Below are positions 16,995 to 25,619 of a DNA stretch of 64,000 nucleotides, piece by piece. The stretch comes from JAAXHB01 sp965221635 (GTDB lineage: Bacteria > Actinomycetota > Acidimicrobiia > Acidimicrobiales > Aldehydirespiratoraceae). The notes under the pieces were generated by a model. The model was not told where the DNA came from. It saw only the letters and a program-made list of their open reading frames with translations, and made no database searches. Made by a program: the position numbers and the translations under genes. The stretch lies in contig OZ244902.1 of assembly GCA_965221635.1 (NCBI GenBank), positions 2,046,001 to 2,110,000 of the forward strand, given 5' to 3'. How positions within the stretch are numbered: the first letter of the stretch is position 1; each line of letters opens with the position of its first letter.

Positions 16995-17620
16995 CCATCC
17001 CGCCGGTCAACCCACCCCCGCGGAACGCTCAAGGCCAAATGGGAGTGCTGGTACTGATCGTCGTACCCGCGCTGGCGTTGCTGGTTGCCTTCGCGGCTGA
17101 CGCGTCGGCGATCATTGCGGCTCGCGGCGCCGCTGATGAGCTGGCGACGAGTTTGAGTCGTTACGCAGCCGCTGATGCAACGCAACGGGCTTGTGACCCA
17201 GCGAACCCGCAGTGCACCGGTCGTAACCGGCAGTGCGCCGCCTCGGCGAGCGATTCCGGTGGCTACTACCTCGACGTGCGTGTCGTTGAGGAATACAACC
17301 TCGATGCGGGCCCCGCTGGTGAGGTCGCCTTCGCGGGCAGGCCTGCCGCGGCCGCGCTAGTGGCGCGCCTTCCTGCCAACGTGACGCTGCAACAGGTCAC
17401 CGCCCGCACCGTGATCGGGGCCGCCAACACTGCCACCGCTGTGAGGGTCGATGTGCGGGTTCGCCGAACAGGGTTGCTCTCCGAGGCGTTGTTGGGGACG
17501 AACCGGCAGTCGGTGCTCACCGCTTCTGCGACAAGCACGACCTACGTGCCTGATCTGGGGAGCGGATCACTCCCACCGTCCCCACAACAACGAACACCGG
17601 TCAGCGGCCAGTGCCTGTGA
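16991..17620 (+). CDS. TadG-like pilus-associated protein (putative Flp pilus assembly TadG N-terminal type)
   Basis: 209 residues beginning with a short leader, then GQMGVLVLIVVPALALLVAFAADASAIIAARGAADE cut short by an extracellular domain of about 150 residues. The GQ-x-hydrophobic start followed by DASAIIAARGAADEL resembles the N-terminal domain of TadG and Rv3660c-type proteins. Three cysteines occur in an extracellular loop. It is last but one in the operon. Confidence 0.6.
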   Translation: MTIPPVNPPPRNAQGQMGVLVLIVVPALALLVAFAADASAIIAARGAADELATSLSRYAAADATQRACDPANPQCTGRNRQCAASASDSGGYYLDVRVVEEYNLDAGPAGEVAFAGRPAAAALVARLPANVTLQQVTARTVIGAANTATAVRVDVRVRRTGLLSEALLGTNRQSVLTASATSTTYVPDLGSGSLPPSPQQRTPVSGQCL

Positions 17621-18252
17621 TGACCGTCATTGCGATTTGGGTGGCGGCGATGATCGGCGGCGCGGCCGCGGTGAGGTACGCGTCAACGCTGGACCGGCGG
17701 CCTCGGGCGGGCTCGGTGGTGTTGACGGGAGTGTTCGTGGTGGTGTGCGCCGCGGTGTCGATGATGGTGGCGCTGGGCGACGAGTTGAGATGGGCGCAGG
17801 GCGTCCTGTTGGTGGTTGTCACCGGGTTCGCGGTGTTCGCAGCGGCGAGTGACGCTCTGACATGGACGATCCCCCCTGTTGCGAACTGGGCCGCTGCCGC
17901 CGGGGTTGGCGTGACTGTCGCCGCGGACGCCACGACCGCGGACGGGCCGGGGCTTGGTCTCACGATCACAGCACTATGTGCAGGCGCGGCATGGGGGACG
18001 CTGATGGAGGTTGTGTCGAGAATCAAACCCGACGCTGTTGGTGGTGGTGACGCCAGGGCCGGGCTTTGGATTGTCGCAGTGGTGGTGTGGTGGCTGGGAA
18101 TCACCCCGGCGTTGGCGCTGATCGCTGTGACACACCTAGCCGGAGCGCTGTCAGGCTTGATCACGAGACGTCGACAGGTTCCTTTCGGCCCGTGGCTGGC
18201 CGGTTGTGTCGTGATCGCACCGGTGCTGCACACTGCGCCTGGTGTGGGTTAG
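17617..18252 (+). CDS. Type IV prepilin peptidase (TadV/CpaA-like)
   Basis: Multi-pass aspartic protease that removes prepilin leaders. The first catalytic Asp is likely in ASDALTWTIPP, the second in GGGDARAG, matching the family GxGD signature with one residue variation. About six hydrophobic segments; 211 residues. GTG start overlaps the tadG-like stop. Its last bases (TAG) overlap the stop of the convergent B1 gene by 4 nt. Degraded copies of its final 24-34 codons occur downstream of B3, B6 and B7, showing that this junction was duplicated. Confidence 0.8.
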   Translation: MMTVIAIWVAAMIGGAAAVRYASTLDRRPRAGSVVLTGVFVVVCAAVSMMVALGDELRWAQGVLLVVVTGFAVFAAASDALTWTIPPVANWAAAAGVGVTVAADATTADGPGLGLTITALCAGAAWGTLMEVVSRIKPDAVGGGDARAGLWIVAVVVWWLGITPALALIAVTHLAGALSGLITRRRQVPFGPWLAGCVVIAPVLHTAPGVG

Positions 18253-19901
18253 GGGGTGTAGGAGGTGTTGACGAGGACGTTGGTGGTGTTCCAGGGGCCG
18301 CCGATGGTGCGGTTGTTGAGTTTGGTGGTTGCGATGGTGCGCGCGGACGCGGTGAGGGTTTGGTCTACGGCGTCGCTGTCTACGATTTGGTAGCTGCACC
18401 ATCCTGCGCCGGTGAGACAGCTGTCTTTGTTCTCTACGAAGCGCACCCAATCGTTGAAGTGGGGTTGTGGTGTGAATGCCCATTGCCAGCGTGTGACGTG
18501 ATGGCCGGCGCATTCGATGATGCGTGGCCGTTCTGGGATGCGGTCACCGGTTCGGGTGTCGATCAGGTACATGGTGGACGCGCGGGTGGCGTCGATCACC
18601 TGGGTGAGCCCAACAGAATCCTTCGCAGCGCCCGGCACTGATCCTGCCATGATGTGAACGTGCCCTGCGTGCACCGCTAGCGCGGCGGCGCAACTGAGGC
18701 CACAGGTGATGGTGACGGGTTCGCTCGGGGCGTGCCGCTCCGCGCTCACGGTGACTTGCACCGCTCGGGGATTGGTACCGAAGTGGGCGTCTAGGGCAGG
18801 CGTGTCGAAACTGATTTGCGCTGTCGGGCCGGTGATTATGGTTCCGGTGGTGTTGTCGAGGTCTGGGTGGTTTGGCACGTACTGGTAGGTGAGGGTCCAC
18901 GTGTCGGTAGCAGTGTCGGCCCAGTCGACGGTTGCTGCGTCTCCGTGTCCTTGGAACCCGTCAGCACCACAACGCACATCAGGCGGGACTGCGGGGTCAC
19001 ACACAAAATAGTGCCACAGGTGCAAATCACGATCGGTTTCGGCGTGAACCTGATACGCCGCGCCGTTGGGCCACTCACATTCCGCTGGTGTGCAATGAGC
19101 GTGCCACAACTGCCCAGTGTCACTGTCCGGATCGGGGTGGTCGTGCTGGTAACACGGCTGCTGGTCGGGGGGTGCGGTTTCGTTTACCCACAGGCCGCAA
19201 TGATCGGCGTCAAAGAACGTCACCCGTTCTGATTGGGGGCCCACGCCGTCGCGGTCACACCATGTCCTGCGCAAAATGACGCAGTCCCCGCTGGGTTCGT
19301 CTGCCCATGGTGAGCACTTGTGATCCGCAGGCCGGTTCACATGAGAAGCTGGTGCGCCCAGGTTGGCCCAGTGAATCCAACAATCAAAATGCCCCCGAAC
19401 CGCAGCGACACGCTCAGGCGCCACCGGCGGCGGATCATTCACACAATTGTGATAGTCATACAAACCCTCACCAACCTGGTTCGGTGGGCCCACCAGGTGA
19501 GTCCAGCCGCCGGTCTTCGCGTGTACCCCGAAACAATCTCCGTACTCACCCGCCGGGCACTGATCCGCGTCACCACCCAAATCAGCCAAACAATGCCCCA
19601 ACCCCGAACGCGCACCACCAGGAATCTCACAATCCAGCGTCAGTACATGACCTTGCACACGCAAATCGTTCTTTTCTTCGCACCCGCCCGGGGTTTCGCA
19701 GCGCCACATGTCGTAATGCAAGCCACCGGGCCAATTCAGCACCTCACGATACGCGCCCGGGTACCACTTGTGGTCGCTACTCGGCGCACGCCCGTGATCA
19801 GCCTCAATCCGGCCGGGCCAAGCAGCGGTCAAGGCCATGACCGCTAACCAAACCCACAACGCGCAACTGCAACGCGGGCGCGGGGTTGAGCTTGTGGTCA
19901 T
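18249..19901 (-). CDS. Cassette protein B1: secreted cysteine-rich protein
   Basis: No family recognised. 550 residues: a signal peptide (about 1-34, ending near IEA-DHG) and a mature part with 22 cysteines by my count, many Trp and His. Residues about 69-92, between the WRC and DCEIPGG landmarks, differ in every array copy, whereas the remaining 450 residues are nearly constant. The C-terminus is TTNVLVNTSYTP. The start ATG overlaps the A1 stop (ATGA), so A1 and B1 should be co-translated. No membrane anchor or catalytic motif is seen. The absence of any sorting signal suggests it is released or held by its partner A. It belongs to allele class I (GGLHYD, LDCEIPGG, CTPAECEW). Confidence 0.85.
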   Translation of the reverse strand: MTTSSTPRPRCSCALWVWLAVMALTAAWPGRIEADHGRAPSSDHKWYPGAYREVLNWPGGLHYDMWRCETPGGCEEKNDLRVQGHVLTLDCEIPGGARSGLGHCLADLGGDADQCPAGEYGDCFGVHAKTGGWTHLVGPPNQVGEGLYDYHNCVNDPPPVAPERVAAVRGHFDCWIHWANLGAPASHVNRPADHKCSPWADEPSGDCVILRRTWCDRDGVGPQSERVTFFDADHCGLWVNETAPPDQQPCYQHDHPDPDSDTGQLWHAHCTPAECEWPNGAAYQVHAETDRDLHLWHYFVCDPAVPPDVRCGADGFQGHGDAATVDWADTATDTWTLTYQYVPNHPDLDNTTGTIITGPTAQISFDTPALDAHFGTNPRAVQVTVSAERHAPSEPVTITCGLSCAAALAVHAGHVHIMAGSVPGAAKDSVGLTQVIDATRASTMYLIDTRTGDRIPERPRIIECAGHHVTRWQWAFTPQPHFNDWVRFVENKDSCLTGAGWCSYQIVDSDAVDQTLTASARTIATTKLNNRTIGGPWNTTNVLVNTSYTP

Positions 19902-20980
19902 TGGGTGTCGGGGTCGTAACCGCAAGGAACGACCCAGCGGGCGTTGTTCCATTCGATGCGGAACCTGCCGTCGGGTTCACGAATTGCCCATGACCCGTAC
20001 TCCCACGAGTTGCTGAGGGTGCGGGCCTCGGCGCATTCGTAGATTCGGTACCAGTCCCATCCCCACAGGTCACGGTCGGGGCGGGGCACGATGTCAACGA
20101 TGATGCTTCGCAGACCGGTGGAGCCGTAGAACGTGTTGCCGATCTCTAGTTCGACGGGGTAGGTCATGGCGCTGGGGCGCACGTTGTCGGGGTCGCTGTT
20201 GCGGTAGGTGTAATGATCCGGATCCGGTGGCAACGGCCACGCCCGGGGCTCGCCGACGGGTTCGGGGATCACTGCGCGGCAGTACCAGGTGGAGTAGTCC
20301 TCTCGCTGGTAGGACTCCAGCGTGCGCCCGCCGGAACAAGTGTCCTCCGGCTTGGGCGGCAACGGCTTCAACCCCGGCACCGGCTCCGGTAAGGGCACGG
20401 TGGTTGTTGGTGGCGGCTCCGGTGAAGGTGCAGGTTCCGTTGTTGGCGGCGGTGGCGGTTGAGTGGTGGGCGGCAGCGGTTGCAGTGTGGTCGTTGGTGA
20501 TGGCTCGGGAACCGGTTCGGGTTGGGGGGCGTCGGGCGGTGCAGGTTCGGTAGGGAGTTCGTGGTCGTGTGTGGTGGCGTCGTGGAGAAGGGCGCGTTCC
20601 GCGGCTCGTTGTTGGGCTTGTTCGATGGCGGCCCGTGTGGCGAGGGCTTGTTCAACGAGGTCAGAGTGGCCCGGGTCGTCCTGGTCGGGTGAGGGCTCGG
20701 TGGTGGGTACCGGTTCAGGGGCGATGGTGGACGGCGCGGCGTCCGCCGTGGTAGGCGCAGGTACGGGCGCTTGGGTGTCCTCGGCTTGTTGAACGGTGGT
20801 GGTGCCGGGGTTGCCTGCTGGTTGTGGTGGGAGCGTGATGACCGTGGCTGGTGTGGTGGCGGTGTCGTTGTTGTTGGTGGCGATGAACGCGACAACGATC
20901 AGGCCTGTGACTGCGAGTGCGAGCAGGAGCCAGATGAAGCGCATTGTGGCCGGTTTGAGGGTGCGGTGTTTTGTGATCAT
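19898..20980 (-). CDS. Cassette protein A1: membrane-anchored Pro-rich protein
   Basis: No family recognised. 360 residues: a basic cytoplasmic start (MITKHRTLKPATMR), one membrane helix (about 14-33), a Thr/Pro-rich stretch, a charged helical segment around 115-150 (VEQALATRAAIEQAQQRAAER), a second Pro/Glu-rich linker and a conserved C-terminal domain of about 130 residues with four cysteines (EDTCSGG, WYCRAV, YECAEA, VPCGYD). Topology is probably N-in, with the domain outside the membrane. A GGAG ribosome site lies 9 nt before the ATG. Class I signature: NVRPSAMTYP and NTFYGSTGLR. It is followed immediately by its partner B1. Confidence 0.85.
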   Translation of the reverse strand: MITKHRTLKPATMRFIWLLLALAVTGLIVVAFIATNNNDTATTPATVITLPPQPAGNPGTTTVQQAEDTQAPVPAPTTADAAPSTIAPEPVPTTEPSPDQDDPGHSDLVEQALATRAAIEQAQQRAAERALLHDATTHDHELPTEPAPPDAPQPEPVPEPSPTTTLQPLPPTTQPPPPPTTEPAPSPEPPPTTTVPLPEPVPGLKPLPPKPEDTCSGGRTLESYQREDYSTWYCRAVIPEPVGEPRAWPLPPDPDHYTYRNSDPDNVRPSAMTYPVELEIGNTFYGSTGLRSIIVDIVPRPDRDLWGWDWYRIYECAEARTLSNSWEYGSWAIREPDGRFRIEWNNARWVVPCGYDPDTQ

Positions 20981-21026
20981 GGCGACTCCGAACGGTGCCG
21001 TGGGTGAACGGTACTACACCCACCAG
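20981..21026 (-). promoter_or_regulatory. Conserved cassette leader with GAACGGT direct repeat (copy 1)
   Basis: About 46 bp directly upstream of A1, conserved in front of A2 (23845-23882), A3 (28337-28381), A4 (34721-34765), A6 (58756-58800), A7 (63246-63290) and the remnant (54740-54785), but not A5. It holds the ribosome site (CGGAG) and, on the plus strand, two GAACGGT words at 20990-20996 and 21006-21012, 16 bp apart. This spacing fits an operator or a promoter-overlapping site shared by all cassettes; the exact promoter is not clear. Confidence 0.5.
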
Positions 21027-21109
21027 GACCGGGCGGATTGCTGTGACCTGCAGGCGTGAGGGTAGTTGGTCGTTCGTTTTGTGCTGGCCCCGTTTGCCCA
21101 GACCACAAG

Positions 21110-22759
21110 TTAGGGGGTGTAGGAGGTGTTTACCAAGATGTTGGTGGTGTTCCAGGGGCCGCCGATGGTGCGGTTGTTGAGTTTGGTGGTTGCGATGGTG
21201 CGCGCGGACGCGGTGAGGGTTTGGTCTACGGCGTCGCTGTCTACGATTTGGTAGCTGCACCATCCTGCGCCGGTGAGACAGCTGTCTTTGTTCTCTACGA
21301 AGCGCACCCAATCGTTGAAGTGGGGTTGTGGTGTGAATGCCCATTGCCAGCGTGTGACGTGATGGCCGGCGCATTCGATGATGCGTGGCCGTTCTGGGAT
21401 GCGGTCACCGGTTCGGGTGTCGATCAGGTACATGGTGGACGCGCGGGTGGCGTCGATCACCTGGGTGAGCCCAACAGAATCCTTCGCAGCGCCCGGCACT
21501 GATCCTGCCATGATGTGAACGTGCCCTGCGTGCACCGCTAGCGCGGCGGCGCAACTGAGGCCACAGGTGATGGTGACGGGTTCGCTCGGGGCGTGCCGCT
21601 CCGCGCTCACGGTGACTTGCACCGCTCGGGGATTGGTACCGAAGTGGGCGTCTAGGGCAGGCGTGTCGAAACTGATTTGCGCTGTCGGGCCGGTGATTAT
21701 GGTTCCGGTGGTGTTGTCGAGGTCTGGGTGGTTTGGCACGTACTGGTAGGTGAGGGTCCACGTGTCCGTGGCAGTGTCGGCCCAGTCGACGGTTGCTGCG
21801 TCTCCGTGTCCTTGGAACCCGTCAGCACCACAACGCACATCAGGTGGCACTGCGGGGTCACACACAAAATAGTGCCACAGGTGCAAATCACGATCGGTTT
21901 CGGCGTGAACCTGATACGCCGCGCCGTTGGGCCACTCACATTCCGCTGGTGTGCAATGAGCGTGCCACAACTGCCCAGTGTCACTGTCCGCGTCGGGGTG
22001 GTCGTGCTGGTAACACGGCTGCTGGTCGGGGGGTGCGGTTTCGTTTACCCACAGGCCGCAATGATCGGCGTCAAAGAACGTCACCCGTTCTGATTGGGGG
22101 CCCACGCCGTCGCGGTCACACCATGTCCTGCGCAAAATGACGCAGTCCCCGCTGGGTTCGTCTGCCCATGGTGAGCACTTGTGATCCGCAGGCCGGTTCA
22201 CATGAGAAGCTGGTGCGCCCAGGTTGGCCCAGTGAATCCAACAATCAAAATGCCCCCGAACCGTAGCGACACGCTCAGGCGCCACCGGCGGCGGATCATT
22301 CACACAATTGTGATAGTCGTACAAACCCTCACCAACCCGGTTTGGTGGGCCAACCAGGTGAGTCCACCCGCCGGTCTTCGCGTGTACCCCGAAACAATCC
22401 CCGTACTCGCCTGCGGGGCACTGATCTGCGTCACCACCCAGATCAGCCAAACAATGCCCCAACCCCGAACGCGCACCCCCAGGAATCTCACAATCCACCA
22501 CCCAAACGTGCCCCCGTGCGCGAAGGAGCAGGTTCTCTTCGCATCCAGTGGCGTTGTCGCAGCGCCACATGTCGTAATGCAACCCACCGGGCCACTCAAG
22601 CGCCTCACGATAAGCACCGGGATACCACTGATGGTCGCTACTCGGCGCACGACCGTGATCCGCGTCAACAGGCCCAGGCCAAGAAGCCGTCAGCAGCATC
22701 AGTGCCACTCCAAGCCACAGCCCAAACCTGCGCAGCCGAGCAGTCGTGGTTTGGCGCAT
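21110..22759 (-). CDS. Cassette protein B2: secreted cysteine-rich protein
   Basis: 549 residues, class I. Signal peptide ends near VDA-DHG. The variable island reads CDNATGCEENLLLRARG then VVDCEIPGG. Its 3' two thirds appear identical to B1 DNA by eye over several hundred bases, with silent changes appearing towards the 5' end. The start ATG overlaps the A2 stop by 1 nt (TGATG). No tadV scar lies downstream; only the terminal TTAGGGGGTGTAGG block is shared there. Confidence 0.85.
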   Translation of the reverse strand: MRQTTTARLRRFGLWLGVALMLLTASWPGPVDADHGRAPSSDHQWYPGAYREALEWPGGLHYDMWRCDNATGCEENLLLRARGHVWVVDCEIPGGARSGLGHCLADLGGDADQCPAGEYGDCFGVHAKTGGWTHLVGPPNRVGEGLYDYHNCVNDPPPVAPERVATVRGHFDCWIHWANLGAPASHVNRPADHKCSPWADEPSGDCVILRRTWCDRDGVGPQSERVTFFDADHCGLWVNETAPPDQQPCYQHDHPDADSDTGQLWHAHCTPAECEWPNGAAYQVHAETDRDLHLWHYFVCDPAVPPDVRCGADGFQGHGDAATVDWADTATDTWTLTYQYVPNHPDLDNTTGTIITGPTAQISFDTPALDAHFGTNPRAVQVTVSAERHAPSEPVTITCGLSCAAALAVHAGHVHIMAGSVPGAAKDSVGLTQVIDATRASTMYLIDTRTGDRIPERPRIIECAGHHVTRWQWAFTPQPHFNDWVRFVENKDSCLTGAGWCSYQIVDSDAVDQTLTASARTIATTKLNNRTIGGPWNTTNILVNTSYTP

Positions 22760-23844
22760 CAGGTATCGGGGTCGTAACCGCAAGGCACCACCGGACGAGC
22801 GTTGCTCCACTCGATACGGAAGCGCCCGTCGGGTTCACGAATCGCCCAGGATCCGTACTCCCAAGAATTGCTCAGGTCTCGGGCCTCGGCGCAGTTGTAG
22901 ACGCGGTACCAGTCCCATCCCCACAGGTCCCGGTCAGGGCGGGGAACGATGTCCACGATAATGCCACGAAGGCCGGTCGGGCCGTAGAAGGTGTTGCCGA
23001 CCGCGAGTTCAATGGGGTAGGTCATTGCGCTGGGGCGCACGTTGTCGGGGTCGCTGTTGCGGTAGGTGTAATGATCGGGATCCGGTGGCAATGGCCAAGC
23101 CCGGGGCTCGCCGACGGGTTCGGGGATCACTGCGCGGCAGTACCAGGTGGAGTAGTCCTCGCGTTGGTAGGACTCCAGCGTGCGCCCGCCGGTACAAGTG
23201 TCCTCCGGCTTGGGCGGCAACGGCTTCAACCCCGGCACCGGCTCCGGTGGGGGCACGGTGGTTGTTGGTGGCGGCTCCGGTGAGGGTGCGGGTTCGGTTG
23301 TTGGCGGTGGTGGCGGTTGAGTGGTAGGGAGCGCCGGTTGCAGTGTGGTTGTGGGGGGTGGCTCGGGCACCGGTTCGGGTTGGAGGGCGTCTGCGGGTGC
23401 GGGGTCGGTTGGGGGTTCGTGGTCGTGTGTGGTGGCGTCGTGGAGCAGGGCTCGTTCTGCGGCTCGCTGTTGGGCTTGTTCGATGGCCGCCCGGGTTGCA
23501 AGGGCTTGTTCAACGAGTTCAGAGTGGCTCGGGTCGTCCTGGTCGGGTGGGGTTGTGACGGTGGTGGGTACCGGTTCAGGGGCGACGGTGGCTGGCGGCG
23601 CGGCGGCGGTCGTGGTAGGCGCAGGTTCAGGCGCCTGGGTGTGATCGGCCTGTTGAACGGTGGTGGTGCCGGGGTTGCCTGCGGGTTGTGGTGGGAGCGT
23701 GATGACCGTCGGTGGTGTGGTGGCGGTGTCGTTGTTGTTGATGGCGATGAACGCGACAACGATCAGGCCTGTTACTGCGAGCGCGAGCAAGAGCCAGATG
23801 AAGCGCATTGTGGCCGGTTTGAGGGTGCGGTGTCTTGTGATCAT
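22759..23844 (-). CDS. Cassette protein A2: membrane-anchored Pro-rich protein
   Basis: 361 residues, same domain order as A1. The N-terminal 35 residues are nearly identical to A1, but the C-terminal domain differs at IELAVGNTFYGPTGLR, YRVYNCAEARDLSNS and WSNARPVVPCGY. Class I by NVRPS. The segment from IELAVG to GLR is shared with A3 only, pointing to a conversion tract between copies 2 and 3. The shared leader with its ribosome site lies at 23845-23882. Confidence 0.85.
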   Translation of the reverse strand: MITRHRTLKPATMRFIWLLLALAVTGLIVVAFIAINNNDTATTPPTVITLPPQPAGNPGTTTVQQADHTQAPEPAPTTTAAAPPATVAPEPVPTTVTTPPDQDDPSHSELVEQALATRAAIEQAQQRAAERALLHDATTHDHEPPTDPAPADALQPEPVPEPPPTTTLQPALPTTQPPPPPTTEPAPSPEPPPTTTVPPPEPVPGLKPLPPKPEDTCTGGRTLESYQREDYSTWYCRAVIPEPVGEPRAWPLPPDPDHYTYRNSDPDNVRPSAMTYPIELAVGNTFYGPTGLRGIIVDIVPRPDRDLWGWDWYRVYNCAEARDLSNSWEYGSWAIREPDGRFRIEWSNARPVVPCGYDPDT

Positions 23845-23994
23845 GGCGACTCCGAACGGTGCCGTGGGTGAACGGTACTAAACCTGTTGACGTGGTAGCA
23901 CCGCTGAGGCCTAAACGGCGAGAGTGGATGATCGCCGCAATTGTGCGGCCGATGCCGAGGCGTTGTGGGACCGGGCGGCCGTCGCGTGGATCGA

Positions 23995-24579
23995 TTATAG
24001 GCCTAATCCGGGGTCTTCGGCGAGTTCGGTTACACGGTGTCTTGATTTCAGTGCTTCCTTGACCATTGCCGACAAGTCGATCGCATCGCGGGTCAGTTCT
24101 TTTCGGACGCTGGTGCGTAGCCCTGTGCGTTTCTTTGAGTGGGCGCTTGCTGCTAAGCCTGCGGGGCCGCGTAAGTCTCGAGCCTTCCAGATCCGTTCAT
24201 TGCACAGCAACTCTGGGTCGCCGGTCCACAACTCAGCGTCGTGACGAATTGCGGTGGCTGCTGCGACGCCGTCGGCCTTCGACATCCAGTACGTGTACTT
24301 GAATATCTCCGAAGCGTGCCATATTCCAGCGTCAACCGCGATCAAATCGACCATCTCGGTCCACGAGGCCCGGAACTTGTGGTGCGACAGTAATCCAACT
24401 CTGCGCATCAACGCAGGGCCCGCCTCCGAAGCATTCATTTCGTTCATGATCGGCCGAGGACCTGTCCTTCGGGCAAGCAGCGCCCCGACCATGGAGTGTG
24501 CTGGCTCCTTTCTGTCCAGATACTCAATGACGGCCCAGGAATCCAAGACCACCCTTGGTTCGCGGTCACTGAGGGTCAT
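23995..24579 (-). CDS. PIN-domain ribonuclease, type a (VapC-like)
   Basis: 194 residues. Metal-binding acidic residues are in place: D13 (VVLDSWA), E52 (NASEAG), D103 (SKADGV) and D121 (LWTGDPELL). PIN proteins of this kind are usually toxins cleaving tRNA, rRNA or mRNA. The C-terminal extension of about 65 residues (RGPAGLAAS, KKRTGLRTS) ends in EDPGLGL. It follows the type-b PIN gene by 10 bp and precedes A2 by about 150 bp on the same strand. The middle (about 35-100) is diverged from the other type-a copies, while both ends are nearly constant. Confidence 0.85.
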   Translation of the reverse strand: MTLSDREPRVVLDSWAVIEYLDRKEPAHSMVGALLARRTGPRPIMNEMNASEAGPALMRRVGLLSHHKFRASWTEMVDLIAVDAGIWHASEIFKYTYWMSKADGVAAATAIRHDAELWTGDPELLCNERIWKARDLRGPAGLAASAHSKKRTGLRTSVRKELTRDAIDLSAMVKEALKSRHRVTELAEDPGLGL

Positions 24580-24589
24580 TATGCAACCT

Positions 24590-25168
24590 TCAGGATAATG
24601 CTCGTCTGATCATGGCTGACAAGTCAATACCATCCCGTTCGAGTTCTTGTTTGACACTACTGCGCAGCCCTACCGGCCCGGTCGGTGCGGTGTTGGCTGT
24701 CACACTGGCGGGATCGCGCAGGTCGCGAATCTTCCAGATCCGGTCGTTGCAGAGTAACCTTGGGTCACCGGTCCACAATTCCGCGTCATAACGCAGCGCG
24801 GTGACAACCCCGGTGCTTTCAGCCATCGACAGCCAATACGCGTATTTTATGATTGCCACGGCGTCGCCAATCTTGGAATCAAACTCAGCCAACTGCACAA
24901 ACTCGCTCACCGACGTTTGAAATTTTAGGCCAAAACGCAACCCACCAACTGAAGCCAGAGAAGCAAATGTCTCCATGTGATTCGGTCCGCTTAGTACCGG
25001 AAGAGGCGCTACGCGCGCTGCGATCAGGGCCTCAACCGCAGAACGAGCGGGCTCCTCGCCCTGGTAGTACGCCACAATCGCCCAGGCGTCCAAAACCACC
25101 GCGGGCCGGTCATCACTCATCCTCATGCTCCGAACCTCCGCCCGCTCGGCGTCACCATCATCGTTCAT
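24590..25168 (-). CDS. PIN-domain protein, type b
   Basis: 192 residues from the ATG that overlaps the stop of the small gene upstream (TGATG); a later ATG, giving MSDDRPAVVLDAW, matches the start of the paralogue at 59502. The PIN core is recognisable: VVLDAWA, GPNHMETFA and LWTGDPRLL. At the third metal position the residue is Glu (MAESTG) rather than Asp, and both type-b copies share this. It ends MIRRALS without the GLGL tail. Likely second toxin of a three-gene operon. Confidence 0.8.
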   Translation of the reverse strand: MNDDGDAERAEVRSMRMSDDRPAVVLDAWAIVAYYQGEEPARSAVEALIAARVAPLPVLSGPNHMETFASLASVGGLRFGLKFQTSVSEFVQLAEFDSKIGDAVAIIKYAYWLSMAESTGVVTALRYDAELWTGDPRLLCNDRIWKIRDLRDPASVTANTAPTGPVGLRSSVKQELERDGIDLSAMIRRALS

Positions 25169-25350
25169 CAACCCGACGACCCTAGACGGCGTTCTTCGTC
25201 CTCCATGTCCTCACGGCGCTGACGTTCCAACTCGCCCAACACATCACTGCCTGCGAGAGAACCACCAGCCTCCAGAAACCACTGTCGGGCCTCCTCGATG
25301 CTCGCGAATCCTGCCTGCTGCAGTCGTCCAAGACCTTCAGAGTCACCCAT
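25168..25350 (-). CDS. Small acidic EARQWL-motif protein (putative antitoxin)
   Basis: 60 residues, one copy of the motif LQQAGFASIEEARQWFLEAG followed by a charged helix (GELERQRREDMEDEERR). AGGAGG ribosome site 7 nt before the ATG. It is first in the operon with two PIN genes and overlaps the next start, the usual arrangement of an antitoxin. No DNA-binding domain of known antitoxin families is seen; the role is inferred from position only. Confidence 0.65.
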   Translation of the reverse strand: MGDSEGLGRLQQAGFASIEEARQWFLEAGGSLAGSDVLGELERQRREDMEDEERRLGSSG

Positions 25351-25530
25351 TTTCCATCCTCCTGCGTAGAGGCACCCGGACGTGTCGCAGCCGCCCTGGC
25401 GCCGTCGTTGGTCTCTAGCATGGTAGCACCAACCCGCGAACCGGTGCCGGGCGCCCTGGGCAGGTCAGCTTGCCTTCGTTGGTGAGGCCAGCAGCGGGGC
25501 TTGGGGTACGGGTTCCGGCCCGTAGCCGCG

Positions 25531-25619
25531 TCAGGCTTGATCACGAGACGTCGACAGGTTCCTTTCGGACCGTGGCTGGCCGGTCGAGCCGAGCTTGCGT
25601 CGGTGTTGCGCAGTGTGGG
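25531..25619 (+). repeat. Scar of the tadV 3' end downstream of B3
   Basis: Bases 25531-25568 are identical to 18151-18188 inside the prepilin peptidase gene, then similarity decays up to GTGTGGGTTAG at the B3 stop. The piece is frameshifted and non-functional. It marks B3 as a duplicate of a cassette that once sat beside tadV. Confidence 0.85.
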